Of a stretch of 64,000 bases of DNA, positions 17,554-27,639 are shown piece after piece. The position numbers and the translations under genes were made by a program. Source of the stretch: Bacillota bacterium (GTDB taxonomy: Bacteria; Bacillota; Clostridia; Lachnospirales; Cellulosilyticaceae); assembly GCA_023393125.1 (NCBI GenBank), contig JAEWMQ010000013.1, positions 1 through 64,000 of the forward strand, read 5' to 3'. The number at the start of each line of letters is the position of its first letter. The first letter of the stretch is position 1. Below the pieces are notes generated by a model. The model had not been told where the DNA came from. It did no database searches and saw nothing but the letters and a program-made list of their open reading frames with translations.

Positions 17554-19395
17554 TTATTGTAATGTTAAAGTTTGTAGTCTTTTAAAATGATTTATCTCAT
17601 ACTCATTTATTTTATTTTCATATAAGTAGTAAAACTTGTCACCTATATAGCAAACCCTATCTTCACTATACCCACCATAATACCTATAACTATTAGTCAG
17701 TCTTCCTAGTTTAGCTTTTCCTACTAACTTATCATTTTCCACGGCAAACACATACGCCCCATAAAAATTTTCTAAATTTCTTTCTTCATTGTAGATGATG
17801 GTAACTGGAATGGCTATCATTGCTTTTCCCTTATGCACAGTAACTGCTTTGTGATTATATTGGGCACTACTGTAGCTGCCTCTAGTACCTAAGATAATTT
17901 TATTCACTTCCTTTGGCTCATTGGGATTACTCACATCAAAAAGGGATAGTTTAATACCTGCTTGAAGAGCTGAAGCATTGCTAAGTTTATCGCCACCTTC
18001 TTCTTCATCCATAGTGGCTATCCCAATACCTACTACTAAATTTTCTGCAATAGGATGGAGATACGTACTTACTCCTGGAATTTTTAATTGGCCTTTTACC
18101 TTTGGCTCCTTAGGATTACTTAAATCTATTACAAATAAAGGATCCATTTGCTTATAGGTTACTAAATAGCCTGTTTTACCTTCAAACCTAGCACTATAAA
18201 TACGTTCAGTAGGCGCTAGACCTGTTAAGCTACTTACCTGATTCATTTCTTTATCAAATATAAATAAATTGTTTATTGGCTCATAGTTCTTATTATCATA
18301 GCTAGTTGTTGCTACTCGCAAGTAACTATCATATAAATCCATAGCAAATTGATTGTATAGACTCCCCTCTATTATACCTGTTCCTGCATAATTTAAGCCC
18401 TGTCCCTCTACATTAAAGCGATTAATAGTATTATAGTTACCATAGATTTCTAGAAACATTGCTTCTTTGTCCATATAGACATGACCTGTATCTCCTAAAA
18501 GCATTTTTAGCTCAATAGGTTTATTTTGTGCTAGGTCTACTGTTGTTAATAGAGTTGTATTTAACATATATCTGGCTTTAGTCCCAGGCACATCATAAAT
18601 CTGATTAGCCTTAGCTAATTGTAGTTTTCCTTCTTGTAAACTGTCTTTATAAGCTGGCAATAGATCTTCCTTTGTATAAGCATTATTAGCTTTTTCTACA
18701 AGCCTACTTTCTGTGATCAAGTAAAGTTTATCTTCAATCTTTCTCATTGTATGTTTATTTCCTTGTACAGAAATTTCACGTTTTAACCTTGGCTCTTTTT
18801 TATTGCTTACATCGTATATTCTAATATGGGTATATTGCCTAGCAATTTGGTCAACTATTTTACCACTTTCTAAAGTAATTGGAATTTCTCTAGGTTCATA
18901 ACTACGTCCTTCACTACCTATGACAATAAGCTGATTACCGTCTAAGAGCATACTGTTAAACTGAACCATATGATGCTCTATCTTACTTATAACATGCAAA
19001 CTAGGCTGCGTATCCATAATAAAAATCTTATTATAGTCTACTATCTTATAGATGTACCTATCGTCATTTTTTAGTACATCATCTTCATCAACTCCTTGCT
19101 CTTGAATATTGGTTTCTGAATAAGAGGCTTCTGACGTAGTACTTTCCATATTACTACTCTCTGCAATGTCATACATGTTAGGTGCGGTGTTTTCTAAGCC
19201 TCTAAGTACTTCGTACTCACTTAAAGTTTCTGGTTCCACAAGTACTTTCTTATCTGTTAATATCCTTACTAATTCTGCCTCATCTTTTATAGGTATAAGC
19301 TTTGTTTCCTGATTTGTCTTTGCACCTAAAATAGTACTGCCAGTCAGCATTATACTGAGTCCAACTATAACTCCTAACGACTTAAATCCTTTCAT
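17554..19395 (-). CDS. Secreted beta-propeller domain protein
   Basis: A 613-residue exported protein with an N-terminal signal peptide (residues 1-24, ending around LGAKTN). The segment NIQEQGVDEDDVLKNDDRYIY (positions about 96-116) is the signature start of the secreted beta-propeller family (Pfam Beta_propel). It is followed by repeated blades with YDVSN and LFDVSNPNEPKEV strands. The role is unknown; related proteins are surface-bound and Ca-loop-like acidic. GGAAGGGGAG precedes the ATG. It is monocistronic. Confidence 0.85.
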   Translation of the reverse strand: MKGFKSLGVIVGLSIMLTGSTILGAKTNQETKLIPIKDEAELVRILTDKKVLVEPETLSEYEVLRGLENTAPNMYDIAESSNMESTTSEASYSETNIQEQGVDEDDVLKNDDRYIYKIVDYNKIFIMDTQPSLHVISKIEHHMVQFNSMLLDGNQLIVIGSEGRSYEPREIPITLESGKIVDQIARQYTHIRIYDVSNKKEPRLKREISVQGNKHTMRKIEDKLYLITESRLVEKANNAYTKEDLLPAYKDSLQEGKLQLAKANQIYDVPGTKARYMLNTTLLTTVDLAQNKPIELKMLLGDTGHVYMDKEAMFLEIYGNYNTINRFNVEGQGLNYAGTGIIEGSLYNQFAMDLYDSYLRVATTSYDNKNYEPINNLFIFDKEMNQVSSLTGLAPTERIYSARFEGKTGYLVTYKQMDPLFVIDLSNPKEPKVKGQLKIPGVSTYLHPIAENLVVGIGIATMDEEEGGDKLSNASALQAGIKLSLFDVSNPNEPKEVNKIILGTRGSYSSAQYNHKAVTVHKGKAMIAIPVTIIYNEERNLENFYGAYVFAVENDKLVGKAKLGRLTNSYRYYGGYSEDRVCYIGDKFYYLYENKINEYEINHFKRLQTLTLQ

Positions 19396-19563
19396 TTCTT
19401 CTCCCCTTCCTTTTTATCCCTACTTTTATATTGCGTTTTCCCCTTGTTTATATTAACTATAAATCAAATAAGTATATTTTTCAATTTTCAAACAATTGTT
19501 TTTACATTACTTTTCTGTTACACAACAGACCGTATTGATTCCCCTTTCTCCTCTTTAACACAA

Positions 19564-19597
19564 AATAAAAGGCTACTTCTAATGAAGTAACCTTTTA
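19564..19597 (-). terminator. Terminator of hppA
   Basis: On the minus strand AAAAGGTTACTTC pairs with GAAGTAGCCTTTT and is followed by ATTTTG. Confidence 0.85.
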
Positions 19598-19605
19598 CCT
19601 AAAAT

Positions 19606-21705
19606 TTATAATATAGACCAGGTTAAAATAAACATACCAAATACGATTGATACCATTGCCATTAGTTTTATTAAAATATTAATGGCTGGACCTGCTGTAT
19701 CTTTGAATGGATCTCCTACTGTGTCACCTACTACTGCTGCTTTATGCGCATCAGAACCTTTACCGCCTAAATTACCCTCTTCAATATATTTTTTCCCATT
19801 ATCCCATGCACCACCAGAGTTAGCCATCATAACAGCCAGAATAAAACCTGTAGTAGTGGCACCAGCTAATAAGCCTGCTACACCATTTGGCCCTAATAAT
19901 AAGCCAACTCCTAATGGAGAAACAACACCTAATAAAGCAATTTTAATAAGCTCTTTTTGAGATGCCCTTGTACAAATATCTACACAAGCAGCATAATCTG
20001 GCTTAGCTGTACCTTCCATCAGTCCTGGAATTTCATCAAACTGTCTTCTTACTTCAACAACAATTTTTCCTGCTGCTTTACTAACAGAACTCATTGCAAA
20101 TGCGGCAAATACAAAGGTAGCCATGCCACCTACAAATAAACCTATTAAAACCTGTGGGTTAATAATCGATAAATCAAAAGTAAAATCTAAGCCTCTTTGT
20201 TTTACTAATAGTTCTATAGAATCTTTATAAGCTGCAATAAATGCTAAAGCAGTAAGTGCTGCTGAACCAATAGCAAAGCCTTTACCTGTAGCTGCAGTTG
20301 TATTACCTAAAGAATCAAGTGCATCTGTTCTTTCTCTTACCACACTTTCAAGCTCTGCCATTTCTGCAATACCACCTGCATTATCTGCTACAGGTCCATA
20401 AGCATCTGTAGCCAAAGTAATACCTAATGTAGAAAGCATACCTACAGCTGAAATAGCAATACCATATAAGCCCATATTAAAGTTATCAGCACCACCTGCT
20501 AAAAGATAGCTGGCAATAACTGAGATACCAACAATAATAACTGGTACAGAAGTAGAAAGCATACCTATTGAAATACCACTAATAATAACAGTAGCTGAAC
20601 CTGTTTGAGCAGACTCTGCTAATTGCTTTGTAGGCTTATATTGACTGCTTGTAAAGTATTCTGCAAAAAAGCCAATACCAATACCTGCAATAAGTCCGCT
20701 TAAAATAGCAAAGTAAATACCTACATATTCCTGTCCTAGCACATTAACAACAAGGAAGTAGGCTGCAATGATAATGACTATAGCTGAGAAATAAACGCCT
20801 TTTCGTAAGGCTCTAAGTAACATTTTTTGGGAAGCCTTTTCCCCTGTTTTCACAAAAAAGGTACCTAAAACAGATGCTATAACACCTATAGCTGCTACTA
20901 ACATAGGAATAACTACACCCTTCATTCCTAAACCTGCTGCTACAGCCAAGGCACATGAAGAAATAATAGAACCTACATAAGACTCATAAAGGTCAGCTCC
21001 AAGTCCTGCTACGTCTCCTACATTATCCCCTACGTTATCTGCAATAACAGCTGGGTTTCTAGGGTCATCTTCTGGAATTCCTTTTTCTACTTTACCTACT
21101 AAATCTGCTCCTACATCTGCTGCTTTAGTGAAGATTCCTCCTCCAACTCTTGCAAATAATGCCATAGAAGAAGCACCCATACCAAAGGTTAGCATTGAGG
21201 AGGTAATATATACAATACGTTCTGCTTCTGGTAATGCTTTATAATACCAGTCCAATATGTAATACCAAATACTTAAATCTAACAAGCCAAAACCTACTAC
21301 TACTAGCCCCATTACTGCACCACTTGAAAATGCCACTCTAAGTCCTGAGTTTAAGCTCTTTGTACATGCCCAGGTCGTCCTAGAGTTAGCGGATGTCGCT
21401 ATTTTCATACCTAAAAAGCCACTTAATCCAGAAAAAAGTCCTCCTGTTAAAAAGGCGTATGGTACAAAAACACTTACATAGTCAAGCCTACTTAAAATAA
21501 AAAGCACTACAAACATTCCTGCAAAAAAGATTGCCACACCCTTATACTGCCTCATTAAATATGCCTTTGCTCCTACCCGTATACTTGATGCAATTTCTTT
21601 GATTTTTTCTGTTCCCTCACTCATTTTCAGTACTTGTCTGCTAAAGTACACTGCAAATAATAATGCAATGATTGAACAAATAGGTACTAGTAATACTAAA
21701 TCCAT
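19606..21705 (-). CDS. hppA: Membrane-bound ion-pumping pyrophosphatase
   Basis: A 699-residue polytopic membrane protein (about 16 helices) that couples pyrophosphate hydrolysis to H+ or Na+ export. The catalytic loop DDPRNPAVIADNVGDNVGD is near residue 217, and the C-terminal KAAVVGDTVGDPFKDTAGPA is a second acidic motif. In GNTTAATGKGFAIGSAALTA the residue that sets K+ dependence is Ala, not Lys, which in this family indicates the K+-dependent subfamily; many of those pump Na+. The transported ion cannot be fixed from the motif alone. GGAGGG precedes the ATG. Confidence 0.95.
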   Translation of the reverse strand: MDLVLLVPICSIIALLFAVYFSRQVLKMSEGTEKIKEIASSIRVGAKAYLMRQYKGVAIFFAGMFVVLFILSRLDYVSVFVPYAFLTGGLFSGLSGFLGMKIATSANSRTTWACTKSLNSGLRVAFSSGAVMGLVVVGFGLLDLSIWYYILDWYYKALPEAERIVYITSSMLTFGMGASSMALFARVGGGIFTKAADVGADLVGKVEKGIPEDDPRNPAVIADNVGDNVGDVAGLGADLYESYVGSIISSCALAVAAGLGMKGVVIPMLVAAIGVIASVLGTFFVKTGEKASQKMLLRALRKGVYFSAIVIIIAAYFLVVNVLGQEYVGIYFAILSGLIAGIGIGFFAEYFTSSQYKPTKQLAESAQTGSATVIISGISIGMLSTSVPVIIVGISVIASYLLAGGADNFNMGLYGIAISAVGMLSTLGITLATDAYGPVADNAGGIAEMAELESVVRERTDALDSLGNTTAATGKGFAIGSAALTALAFIAAYKDSIELLVKQRGLDFTFDLSIINPQVLIGLFVGGMATFVFAAFAMSSVSKAAGKIVVEVRRQFDEIPGLMEGTAKPDYAACVDICTRASQKELIKIALLGVVSPLGVGLLLGPNGVAGLLAGATTTGFILAVMMANSGGAWDNGKKYIEEGNLGGKGSDAHKAAVVGDTVGDPFKDTAGPAINILIKLMAMVSIVFGMFILTWSIL

Positions 21706-21993
21706 AAAATCCCTCCTATAGATTATAATGACTTGCTACTTTTATTATATCTATTCTATTTTTATATACATCTCTATTTTATTAATCTAAACACAATCTT
21801 TATACCATTTATTTGATAATTTTTTTTAATTTTACTAAAACATTTTTTGGTAGATAATCTACTTAAATTAATTTAGTAACTATGTCTTTAACATTTTATT
21901 AACATACTATTTAAAATATGTTTGCTTTTTAATATAAATAAACTATACTTAATATATATAATAAAGTACACCCAACCTAAAAGGAGTAAAAAT

Positions 21994-22371
21994 ATGTTTG
22001 ATACAGAATTCTGTCATGTTTGTTACAGACCTGATTTGTATATTGTCTTTATGCAATGGAAAAAATCCTGTATTGGTAATGATTATCGTGACCCTTTTTA
22101 CTTTGCTCTCTATCTTTTAAAAAAACATAGAACATCTCAACTTGTTATCGATGTGACCTCGGCTTTTGAAACAAGCTCTAACGATATGGAATGGACCTAT
22201 AAAGAATTCATTCCAACCATGGCATATACTACTTGTAGTCAAGTTATTTTTATTAAAGGTAATACTAATCTTATTTTTAATGACATTAATACTATTACTA
22301 AAGAATTCGTTAAATATTTTATAGTTTATCAATGTACTACCTTTGAGGCAGCTATTAATACCTTATATTAA
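21994..22371 (+). CDS. Hypothetical protein
   Basis: A 125-residue soluble protein starting MFDTEFCHVCYRPDLY, with AAAAGGAG before the chosen ATG; the longer upstream frame lacks a ribosome binding site. It has alternating strands and helices (LVIDVTSAF, QVIFIKGN) resembling a small STAS-like alpha/beta fold, but I cannot assign a family. It stands alone and ends in an exceptionally stable bidirectional terminator. Confidence 0.65.
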   Translation: MFDTEFCHVCYRPDLYIVFMQWKKSCIGNDYRDPFYFALYLLKKHRTSQLVIDVTSAFETSSNDMEWTYKEFIPTMAYTTCSQVIFIKGNTNLIFNDINTITKEFVKYFIVYQCTTFEAAINTLY

Positions 22372-22384
22372 ATATCTTTTTATT

Positions 22385-22445
22385 CTATTATATAAAAGCA
22401 GGAGGGTTCAGCTTAAAGCTAAACCCTCCTGCTTTTATATAATAG
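22385..22445. terminator. Very strong bidirectional terminator
   Basis: A 61-bp palindrome with 24 perfect base pairs (CTATTATATAAAAGCAGGAG... and its complement), then a smaller AGCTT/AAGCT pairing in the loop. It lies between convergent genes, and its last base abuts the stop codon of the CcdA-TlpA gene. Confidence 0.95.
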
Positions 22446-23642
22446 TTAATATTGTTCTACAAGTTCTATCATTGTACTTAACTCTAAAGCTCCTGGTACG
22501 TATAAACTCACTTCCCCTTTTGGATTAATAATAAAAGTTGTTGGAAACGCTGTTATTTGATAGTTATACATAAGTTCCGCACTTTCATCAAATACAACTG
22601 GGAAACTATATCCTTCAGCTTCTAAAAACTGAATAATATCTTCTTTGCTACCTTCTTTCCCTACATTAGGCATAGCTACACCTAATACAATCACTTCTTC
22701 TTCATTTAAGCCATATGTTTCGTAAAGTTCCTGAATATCTGGCATCTCTTTTTTACAAGGTGGACACCATGTAGCCCAAAAGTTTAAGAATACTGTTTTA
22801 CCTTGATAATCACTAAGCTGATGTGTGTTACCATATTGATCTTCTAGAATAAAATCCGGTGCTAAAATAGCTTCTCCATCTACTTCTGCTTCTTCTTGTG
22901 TTTGTTCTTCTGCTAACTGACTTTGTTCTTGTGCTTCCTCAGTGGTAGGCTTAGTAATGACTTCCTTTGGTCCGGTTAATCCATTCATTAAAAAGATAAA
23001 CCCAGTTAATACAAGTAACATACCACCTATTCTTTTTATGCTTAATCCCTTACTCTTAACACGATCTAAAAGCTCTATCATTTTTTCTGCAAATACTGCT
23101 AAAAGTAAAAATGGTACTACAAATCCTAAAGTATAAACACCTATTAATAAATAACCTGTTAGATTACTACTGCTTGTAGAAGCTACTACTAAAACAGATG
23201 CTAACATAGGCCCTATACAAGGTGTCCAACCAAAACTAAAAGTAAACCCTAAAATATAAGCAGCTAAAGGATTCATCTTTTTTACCTTATAGTGCATACG
23301 TTTCTCTCGTTGAAGTTCATCTATTTTGAGCAGGTCCATATAAAACAAGCCCATACCAATAATAAGTAGACCTCCTAGACCTAAAAAGACATTCTTATTA
23401 CTCATTAAAAACGGTCTGATAAATCCTACCCCCGTTCCTAAAATGAAAAAGGTTGTAGATATACCTAATACAAACAATATGGTATTCATTAATAATTTTT
23501 TCCTATTACCGCCTACTTGCCCTTCATTATCAGTATTTTGAGAAAGCATGGCTAGGTATACCGGTAAAATAGGTAAAACACACGGTGATAAAAAAGATAC
23601 CACTCCTTCTATAAATACTACGACTAAATTAAGCTTCTCCAC
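22446..23642 (-). CDS. CcdA-like thiol transporter fused to TlpA/ResA thioredoxin
   Basis: A 398-residue fusion. Residues 1-225 are a six-helix CcdA/DsbD transmembrane domain (SFLSPCVLPILPVYLAML and GFTFSFGWTPCIGPMLASV carry the redox Cys-Pro pairs). Residues about 260-398 are an extracytoplasmic thioredoxin-fold domain with FLNFWATWCPPCKKEMPDI. Together they would carry electrons from cytoplasmic thioredoxin to exported thiols. The start is GTG at 23642 after AGAGGTG. It lies next to an HxlR regulator gene (70 bp upstream), which may control it. The fusion saves a separate partner and is common in anaerobic Firmicutes. Confidence 0.92.
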   Translation of the reverse strand: MEKLNLVVVFIEGVVSFLSPCVLPILPVYLAMLSQNTDNEGQVGGNRKKLLMNTILFVLGISTTFFILGTGVGFIRPFLMSNKNVFLGLGGLLIIGMGLFYMDLLKIDELQREKRMHYKVKKMNPLAAYILGFTFSFGWTPCIGPMLASVLVVASTSSSNLTGYLLIGVYTLGFVVPFLLLAVFAEKMIELLDRVKSKGLSIKRIGGMLLVLTGFIFLMNGLTGPKEVITKPTTEEAQEQSQLAEEQTQEEAEVDGEAILAPDFILEDQYGNTHQLSDYQGKTVFLNFWATWCPPCKKEMPDIQELYETYGLNEEEVIVLGVAMPNVGKEGSKEDIIQFLEAEGYSFPVVFDESAELMYNYQITAFPTTFIINPKGEVSLYVPGALELSTMIELVEQY

Positions 23643-23713
23643 TCACTTCACCTCTGCTTTCTTTAAATAGGGTACTATAAGCCTTCAACACTTTTCTGTA
23701 ACTAAGTCACTTA

Positions 23714-24043
23714 TTAATCACAAGTCAAATGGTTATTTCCCCATTCAATCATTTCTTCTATAATAGGAATTAATAATAATCCTGTATCACTTAAGTAATA
23801 TGTAGACTCAATCGTATTACCACTCATCACTTTCTCATTTTTCACAATACCTTGTCTTATTAATAGCTCTAATTGTTGCAAAAGCATTTTTTTAGTACAC
23901 CCTTCTATTTCACGTTGAAGTTGTCCAAACCGTTTTTCTTCTTTTTGCAAAGTCCAAATAATATTAGGTACCCATTTCTTACCCAATATATGAGATAGTG
24001 CTTCTACAGGGCAACTATAATCCTCATTATTTATTATAAACAT
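23714..24043 (-). CDS. HxlR-family transcriptional regulator
   Basis: A 109-residue winged-helix protein: YSCPVEALSHILGKKW at the N-terminus, then LQREIEGCTKKMLLQQLELL as the recognition helix region. The N-terminal Cys (in SCPV) is conserved in redox-sensing HxlR proteins such as HypR and YodB. The ATG at 24043 follows AAAGGTGG. It is placed directly upstream of the CcdA-TlpA gene, so a thiol-stress switch for that gene is plausible but inferred. Confidence 0.9.
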   Translation of the reverse strand: MFIINNEDYSCPVEALSHILGKKWVPNIIWTLQKEEKRFGQLQREIEGCTKKMLLQQLELLIRQGIVKNEKVMSGNTIESTYYLSDTGLLLIPIIEEMIEWGNNHLTCD

Positions 24044-24145
24044 CTTTATACCACCTTTGATAATTAGCTGTCTTTTGTAATAAAAAGGACTTATCACACA
24101 TGTATCGCTATTACATCATGATAAGCCACTTCTACTTATATATGT

Positions 24146-24547
24146 TTAAGCAGTTTCTTCTATTATTACTGAAGCTACTTCTCTTGGCTTTCCTGCCTCA
24201 TCAACAGCCACTCCAATAAATAATCCCTCTGAAGCCACAGTTGTACTACCTGTTTTTACATCCTCTATTAAAACCTTTACACATACCTTCATGGAAGTTC
24301 TACCAGTCCCTATTAATTCTCCTACGCACCTAACGACTGATTGAGCTGGAATAGGTTTTATCATTTTTAAATCATTAACAGCTGCAGTTACAGCATCTCC
24401 TTCTGCATGTCTTATAAACACTAGGCCTGCTGTATTATCCATTAACTTCATAATTTCTCCACCATGCATATTGCTCATATGATTTAAGTGCTCTGGTAAA
24501 ACAAATTGCACAGTCTCTACTCGTGATAATAAATTACTTTTCACCAT
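24146..24547 (-). CDS. Acyl-CoA thioesterase, hotdog fold (YkhA/YciA type)
   Basis: A 133-residue single-hotdog thioesterase. LNHMSNMHGGEIMKLMDNTAGL holds the active-site HGG/Asp region, followed by FIRHAEGDAVTAAVNDLKMIKPI. It hydrolyses acyl-CoA to free acid in the cytoplasm. Length is typical of YciA/YkhA. It is followed by the HxlR gene 100 bp downstream. Substrate chain length is unknown. Confidence 0.9.
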   Translation of the reverse strand: MVKSNLLSRVETVQFVLPEHLNHMSNMHGGEIMKLMDNTAGLVFIRHAEGDAVTAAVNDLKMIKPIPAQSVVRCVGELIGTGRTSMKVCVKVLIEDVKTGSTTVASEGLFIGVAVDEAGKPREVASVIIEETA

Positions 24548-24717
24548 GTCTCAATCTCCTTATGCTTCTCAATTATGACTTTTCTGTTTGATCTTCTCTA
24601 TTTAAGTAATTATTTTTATTGTAAACTTTTTATCACTTTTCTGCAACCTATTCCTACTTTGTAATAGTTATTATCTATATTCCTCAGACTCTTACGTGTA
24701 ATCACAAATTGTTGCAT

Positions 24718-24773
24718 TAAAATAAGGATAACTAAAGTTTATTTACCTCATACCTTAGTAATCCTTATTTTGA
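24718..24773 (-). terminator. Terminator of the 194-aa hypothetical gene
   Basis: AAAATAAGGAT...ACTAAAG pairs with CTTAGT...ATCCTTATTTT. On the minus strand it ends in a T-rich tail. Confidence 0.75.
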
Positions 24774-24813
24774 TAATCCGTATCTATTTTCATATACTAT
24801 TTGTACGGCTACA

Positions 24814-25398
24814 TTATTCCGTTTTATTGAGTTCCTTAAAAAACTCCCCTAAGATTTGATTGTCTACTTTAAAACTTTGAAGCATTTGGCTATAATTCAT
24901 ATTTTGTGGAAAGGTTTGTAGCTCTAAACTAATTGCAGTTTTATAAATACCTTTAAAGACTTGCTCTGAATCTTTTACCGCTTCTCTAAACTCATAAGGT
25001 GAAAGCACCCCGTAAAGGTATTCTAATTTTTCTAAAGTAGATACAATACTATAATTAAAAGTCTGGATAAGCTCTGGGTTCTTTTGTTTAATGAGCTCAA
25101 TATAAGAAAACGCACAGTTATAAAGTAATATAAGCTGCTCCTCTGAAATATTAGGAAATTCCACTCTTAAAAACTGCTTTTTAGGTCTTCTAAAACGTCT
25201 TTTTACAATAGGTTTCTCCACAATATAATAAGAATTCAAACAAACAAAGTGCTCCCAGAATTCTTCTGGTGACATCCCCATTTTGAACCTAAAAGCCTTT
25301 CTATAATACATGAGGTTAAAGCTTTTCCATGCTTTTACAATATCACCTTGAGCAATACCTTCTCCGCCTTTTATACAGATTGCTTTAAAACTAGCCAT
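24814..25398 (-). CDS. Hypothetical protein
   Basis: A 194-residue soluble, mostly helical protein with a basic patch (KRRFRRPKKQF, about 66-76). No signal peptide or membrane segment is seen. CGGAGG precedes the ATG, so translation is well supported. I do not recognise the family. It is monocistronic, ending in its own terminator and divergent from pepT. Confidence 0.65.
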   Translation of the reverse strand: MASFKAICIKGGEGIAQGDIVKAWKSFNLMYYRKAFRFKMGMSPEEFWEHFVCLNSYYIVEKPIVKRRFRRPKKQFLRVEFPNISEEQLILLYNCAFSYIELIKQKNPELIQTFNYSIVSTLEKLEYLYGVLSPYEFREAVKDSEQVFKGIYKTAISLELQTFPQNMNYSQMLQSFKVDNQILGEFFKELNKTE

Positions 25399-25611
25399 AT
25401 GATCCTCCGTCTAATAACCTATTTAAATTATATTATATTATATCACAATAAAATGGGTTATTGATTAATACTCTATTAGAATTCTATGAAAAAAAGTTCC
25501 AATTTATTTTACTATATAAGAATATGAATGCTACATAACCGCTTATTTTTATTGATGAAACAGAGCTCTTATGTCTATACTAGTATTATGACCAATAAAG
25601 GAGGACTCAAA

Positions 25612-26838
25612 ATGCGTGAAAAATTATTAAACCGTTTTTTAAAGTATGTTCAAATTGATACCATGTCTGATGATGCAAGTACAACTTTTCCTAGTACAAA
25701 AACACAATTAGAATTTGGTAAAATGTTAGTAGCAGAATGTGAAGCTTTAGGCCTTAAGGATGTATCTATGGACGAGTACGGCTACGTAATGGCTACTTTA
25801 CCAAGCAATGTATCTTATGATACCGATACAGTTGGCTTCATTGCTCATATGGATACTGTTCCTGATTATTCAGGCAAAAATGTCAAACCTCAAGTCATTC
25901 ATTATCAAGGTGGTGACATTATTCTTAATCAAGAAACAGGTGTAACCTTAAGTCCTACTCAATTTCCTGTTTTAAATGATTTTATAGGTGAAACACTTAT
26001 TACAACTGATGGTACTACTGTTCTAGGCGGCGATGATAAAGCCGGTATTGCTGAAATATTAACTGCCATGGAATATCTTATTGAACATCCAGAAATTCCT
26101 CATGGAACCATTCGCATAGGTTTTACTCCTGATGAAGAAATCGGAAAGGGTGTAGACTTTTTTGATGTGAAAAAGTTTAATGCTCATTTTGCTTATACCA
26201 TAGATGGTGGTGCTTTAGGAGAACTTCAATGTGAAAACTTTAATGCGGCTTCTGCCACAGTCACTATTGAAGGTGTTAGTGTACATCCTGGTAGTGCTAA
26301 AGGTAAAATGAAAAATAGTTTAGCCATTGCTTGTGAATATCAAAATCTTTTACCTGCTAATGAGGTTCCTGAACTAACGGAAGGGCATGAAGGCTTTTAT
26401 CACCTTCATGATATGAAAGGTATACTTGAACATACAGAGCTTCATTATATCATTAGAGATCATGATAAAAACAAGTTTGAATCACGTAAAGCTACTATGC
26501 TTACTCTTGCTAATGAGCTTAATCAAAAATATGGGAAAGATACTGTCAAGGTTACTATTAAAGACAGCTACTTTAATATGAAAGAAATCATTGATCAATA
26601 TCCAGAAGTAATGTCTTTAGCTGAAAAGGCCATTACAAGTATAGGCGTTACTCCTATTCATGAACCTATTCGTGGTGGTACAGATGGTGCAAGGCTTTCA
26701 TTCAATGGTCTACCTTGCCCTAATATTTTTACAGGTTCTTATAACTATCACGGAAAATATGAATTTACTGTCGTTAATCATATGCTTCTAGCTGCTGAGA
26801 CTATCATTGAGATTAGTAAACTAGTTGCGAAACTATAG
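25612..26838 (+). CDS. pepT: Peptidase T (tripeptide aminopeptidase)
   Basis: A 408-residue M20 zinc metallopeptidase that removes the N-terminal residue from tripeptides. Metal and catalytic residues lie in GFIAHMDTVPDYSG (His and Asp), LGGDDKAGIAE, TPDEEIGKG (catalytic Glu pair) and the C-terminal GGTDGARLSF. The lid domain sits between residues about 210 and 320. The ATG at 25612 follows AAAGGAGG; a longer upstream frame has no ribosome binding site. It is cytoplasmic and monocistronic, with a terminator shared with the convergent carD gene. Confidence 0.95.
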   Translation: MREKLLNRFLKYVQIDTMSDDASTTFPSTKTQLEFGKMLVAECEALGLKDVSMDEYGYVMATLPSNVSYDTDTVGFIAHMDTVPDYSGKNVKPQVIHYQGGDIILNQETGVTLSPTQFPVLNDFIGETLITTDGTTVLGGDDKAGIAEILTAMEYLIEHPEIPHGTIRIGFTPDEEIGKGVDFFDVKKFNAHFAYTIDGGALGELQCENFNAASATVTIEGVSVHPGSAKGKMKNSLAIACEYQNLLPANEVPELTEGHEGFYHLHDMKGILEHTELHYIIRDHDKNKFESRKATMLTLANELNQKYGKDTVKVTIKDSYFNMKEIIDQYPEVMSLAEKAITSIGVTPIHEPIRGGTDGARLSFNGLPCPNIFTGSYNYHGKYEFTVVNHMLLAAETIIEISKLVAKL

Positions 26839-26870
26839 ATATAACACCTTTATCCTCAGTTTGGTTTTGA

Positions 26871-26916
26871 CAAAAAAAAATCAGTTTAAACAAATGTTTA
26901 AACTGATTTTTTTATG
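26871..26916. terminator. Bidirectional terminator pepT/carD
   Basis: AAAAATCAGTTTAAAC pairs with GTTTAAACTGATTTTT around a short loop, flanked by A and T runs. Confidence 0.9.
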
Positions 26917-27394
26917 CTAAAGCTTCGTCTAATAGCTTTGTTGCTTCTTGCATAGAAATAGACTTAATTAAACTTAGTTCATCTGCCAAGAATTTCCTTG
27001 CTTCCATAAGCATAGCATTCTCACTAGCATTAAGTGCTTTGCCTCTTTGAATATGCGTTAACTCACGAATAACCTCTCCGTAATCAGATAGACTTCCTGC
27101 CATCAATCTTTCTTTGTTAACCTTCATTCTTTGCTTAAGTACAGCTGATGCATTAATAGCCGTTTCTTTATCAGATAATTGCTCGAATACCTCACTAATC
27201 ATAGCTTCATCACTTACCATCCTGAAACCAGAGTCTTCTACTCGGTCTATAGGAATCATAACCGTTGTATTTGAGGATTGAAGCTTAATAATAATATACT
27301 CTTTTATTTCATCTAGCATCTTTCTTTCTTCAATGGTTTCAACTATACCTGCGCCTCTCAAAGGACAAAAAACCTTATCACCAATCTTAAACAT
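26912..27394 (-). CDS. CarD-like RNA polymerase-binding regulator
   Basis: A 160-residue CarD/CdnL/TRCF-family protein. The N-terminal Tudor-like RNAP interaction domain starts MFKIGDKVFCPLRGAGIVETI, and the C-terminal two-thirds are helical (DNA-contacting in CarD). Such proteins bind the RNAP beta subunit and stabilise open complexes. GGAGGTG precedes the ATG. It lies just downstream of helD, another RNAP-associated factor, although a terminator separates them. Confidence 0.9.
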   Translation of the reverse strand: MFKIGDKVFCPLRGAGIVETIEERKMLDEIKEYIIIKLQSSNTTVMIPIDRVEDSGFRMVSDEAMISEVFEQLSDKETAINASAVLKQRMKVNKERLMAGSLSDYGEVIRELTHIQRGKALNASENAMLMEARKFLADELSLIKSISMQEATKLLDEALA

Positions 27395-27531
27395 CTATTT
27401 CACCTCCAAGATTATTTACTTCCTTATGTTTATATTACCATTATAACACATTAGTCCCAAAAACCCAAACCCTAAATTTTATCACCACAAAATAACAGTG
27501 TCAATACACTTTTTCATATCTTTTTATCCAC

Positions 27532-27586
27532 AAAAAAATAGCGATGATAATAGGTTCATATTACTAACTTTATTATCATCACTATC
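27532..27586 (-). terminator. Terminator of helD
   Basis: On the minus strand ATAGTGATGATAATA pairs with TATTATCATCGCTAT, followed by seven T. It lies beyond the shifted-frame stop at 27640, which supports the longer extent of helD. Confidence 0.85.
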
Positions 27587-27639
27587 ACTTGTTTTCATCC
27601 ATTCTTACTGTTTTAAATCTAGTATTATACTATCAATAA

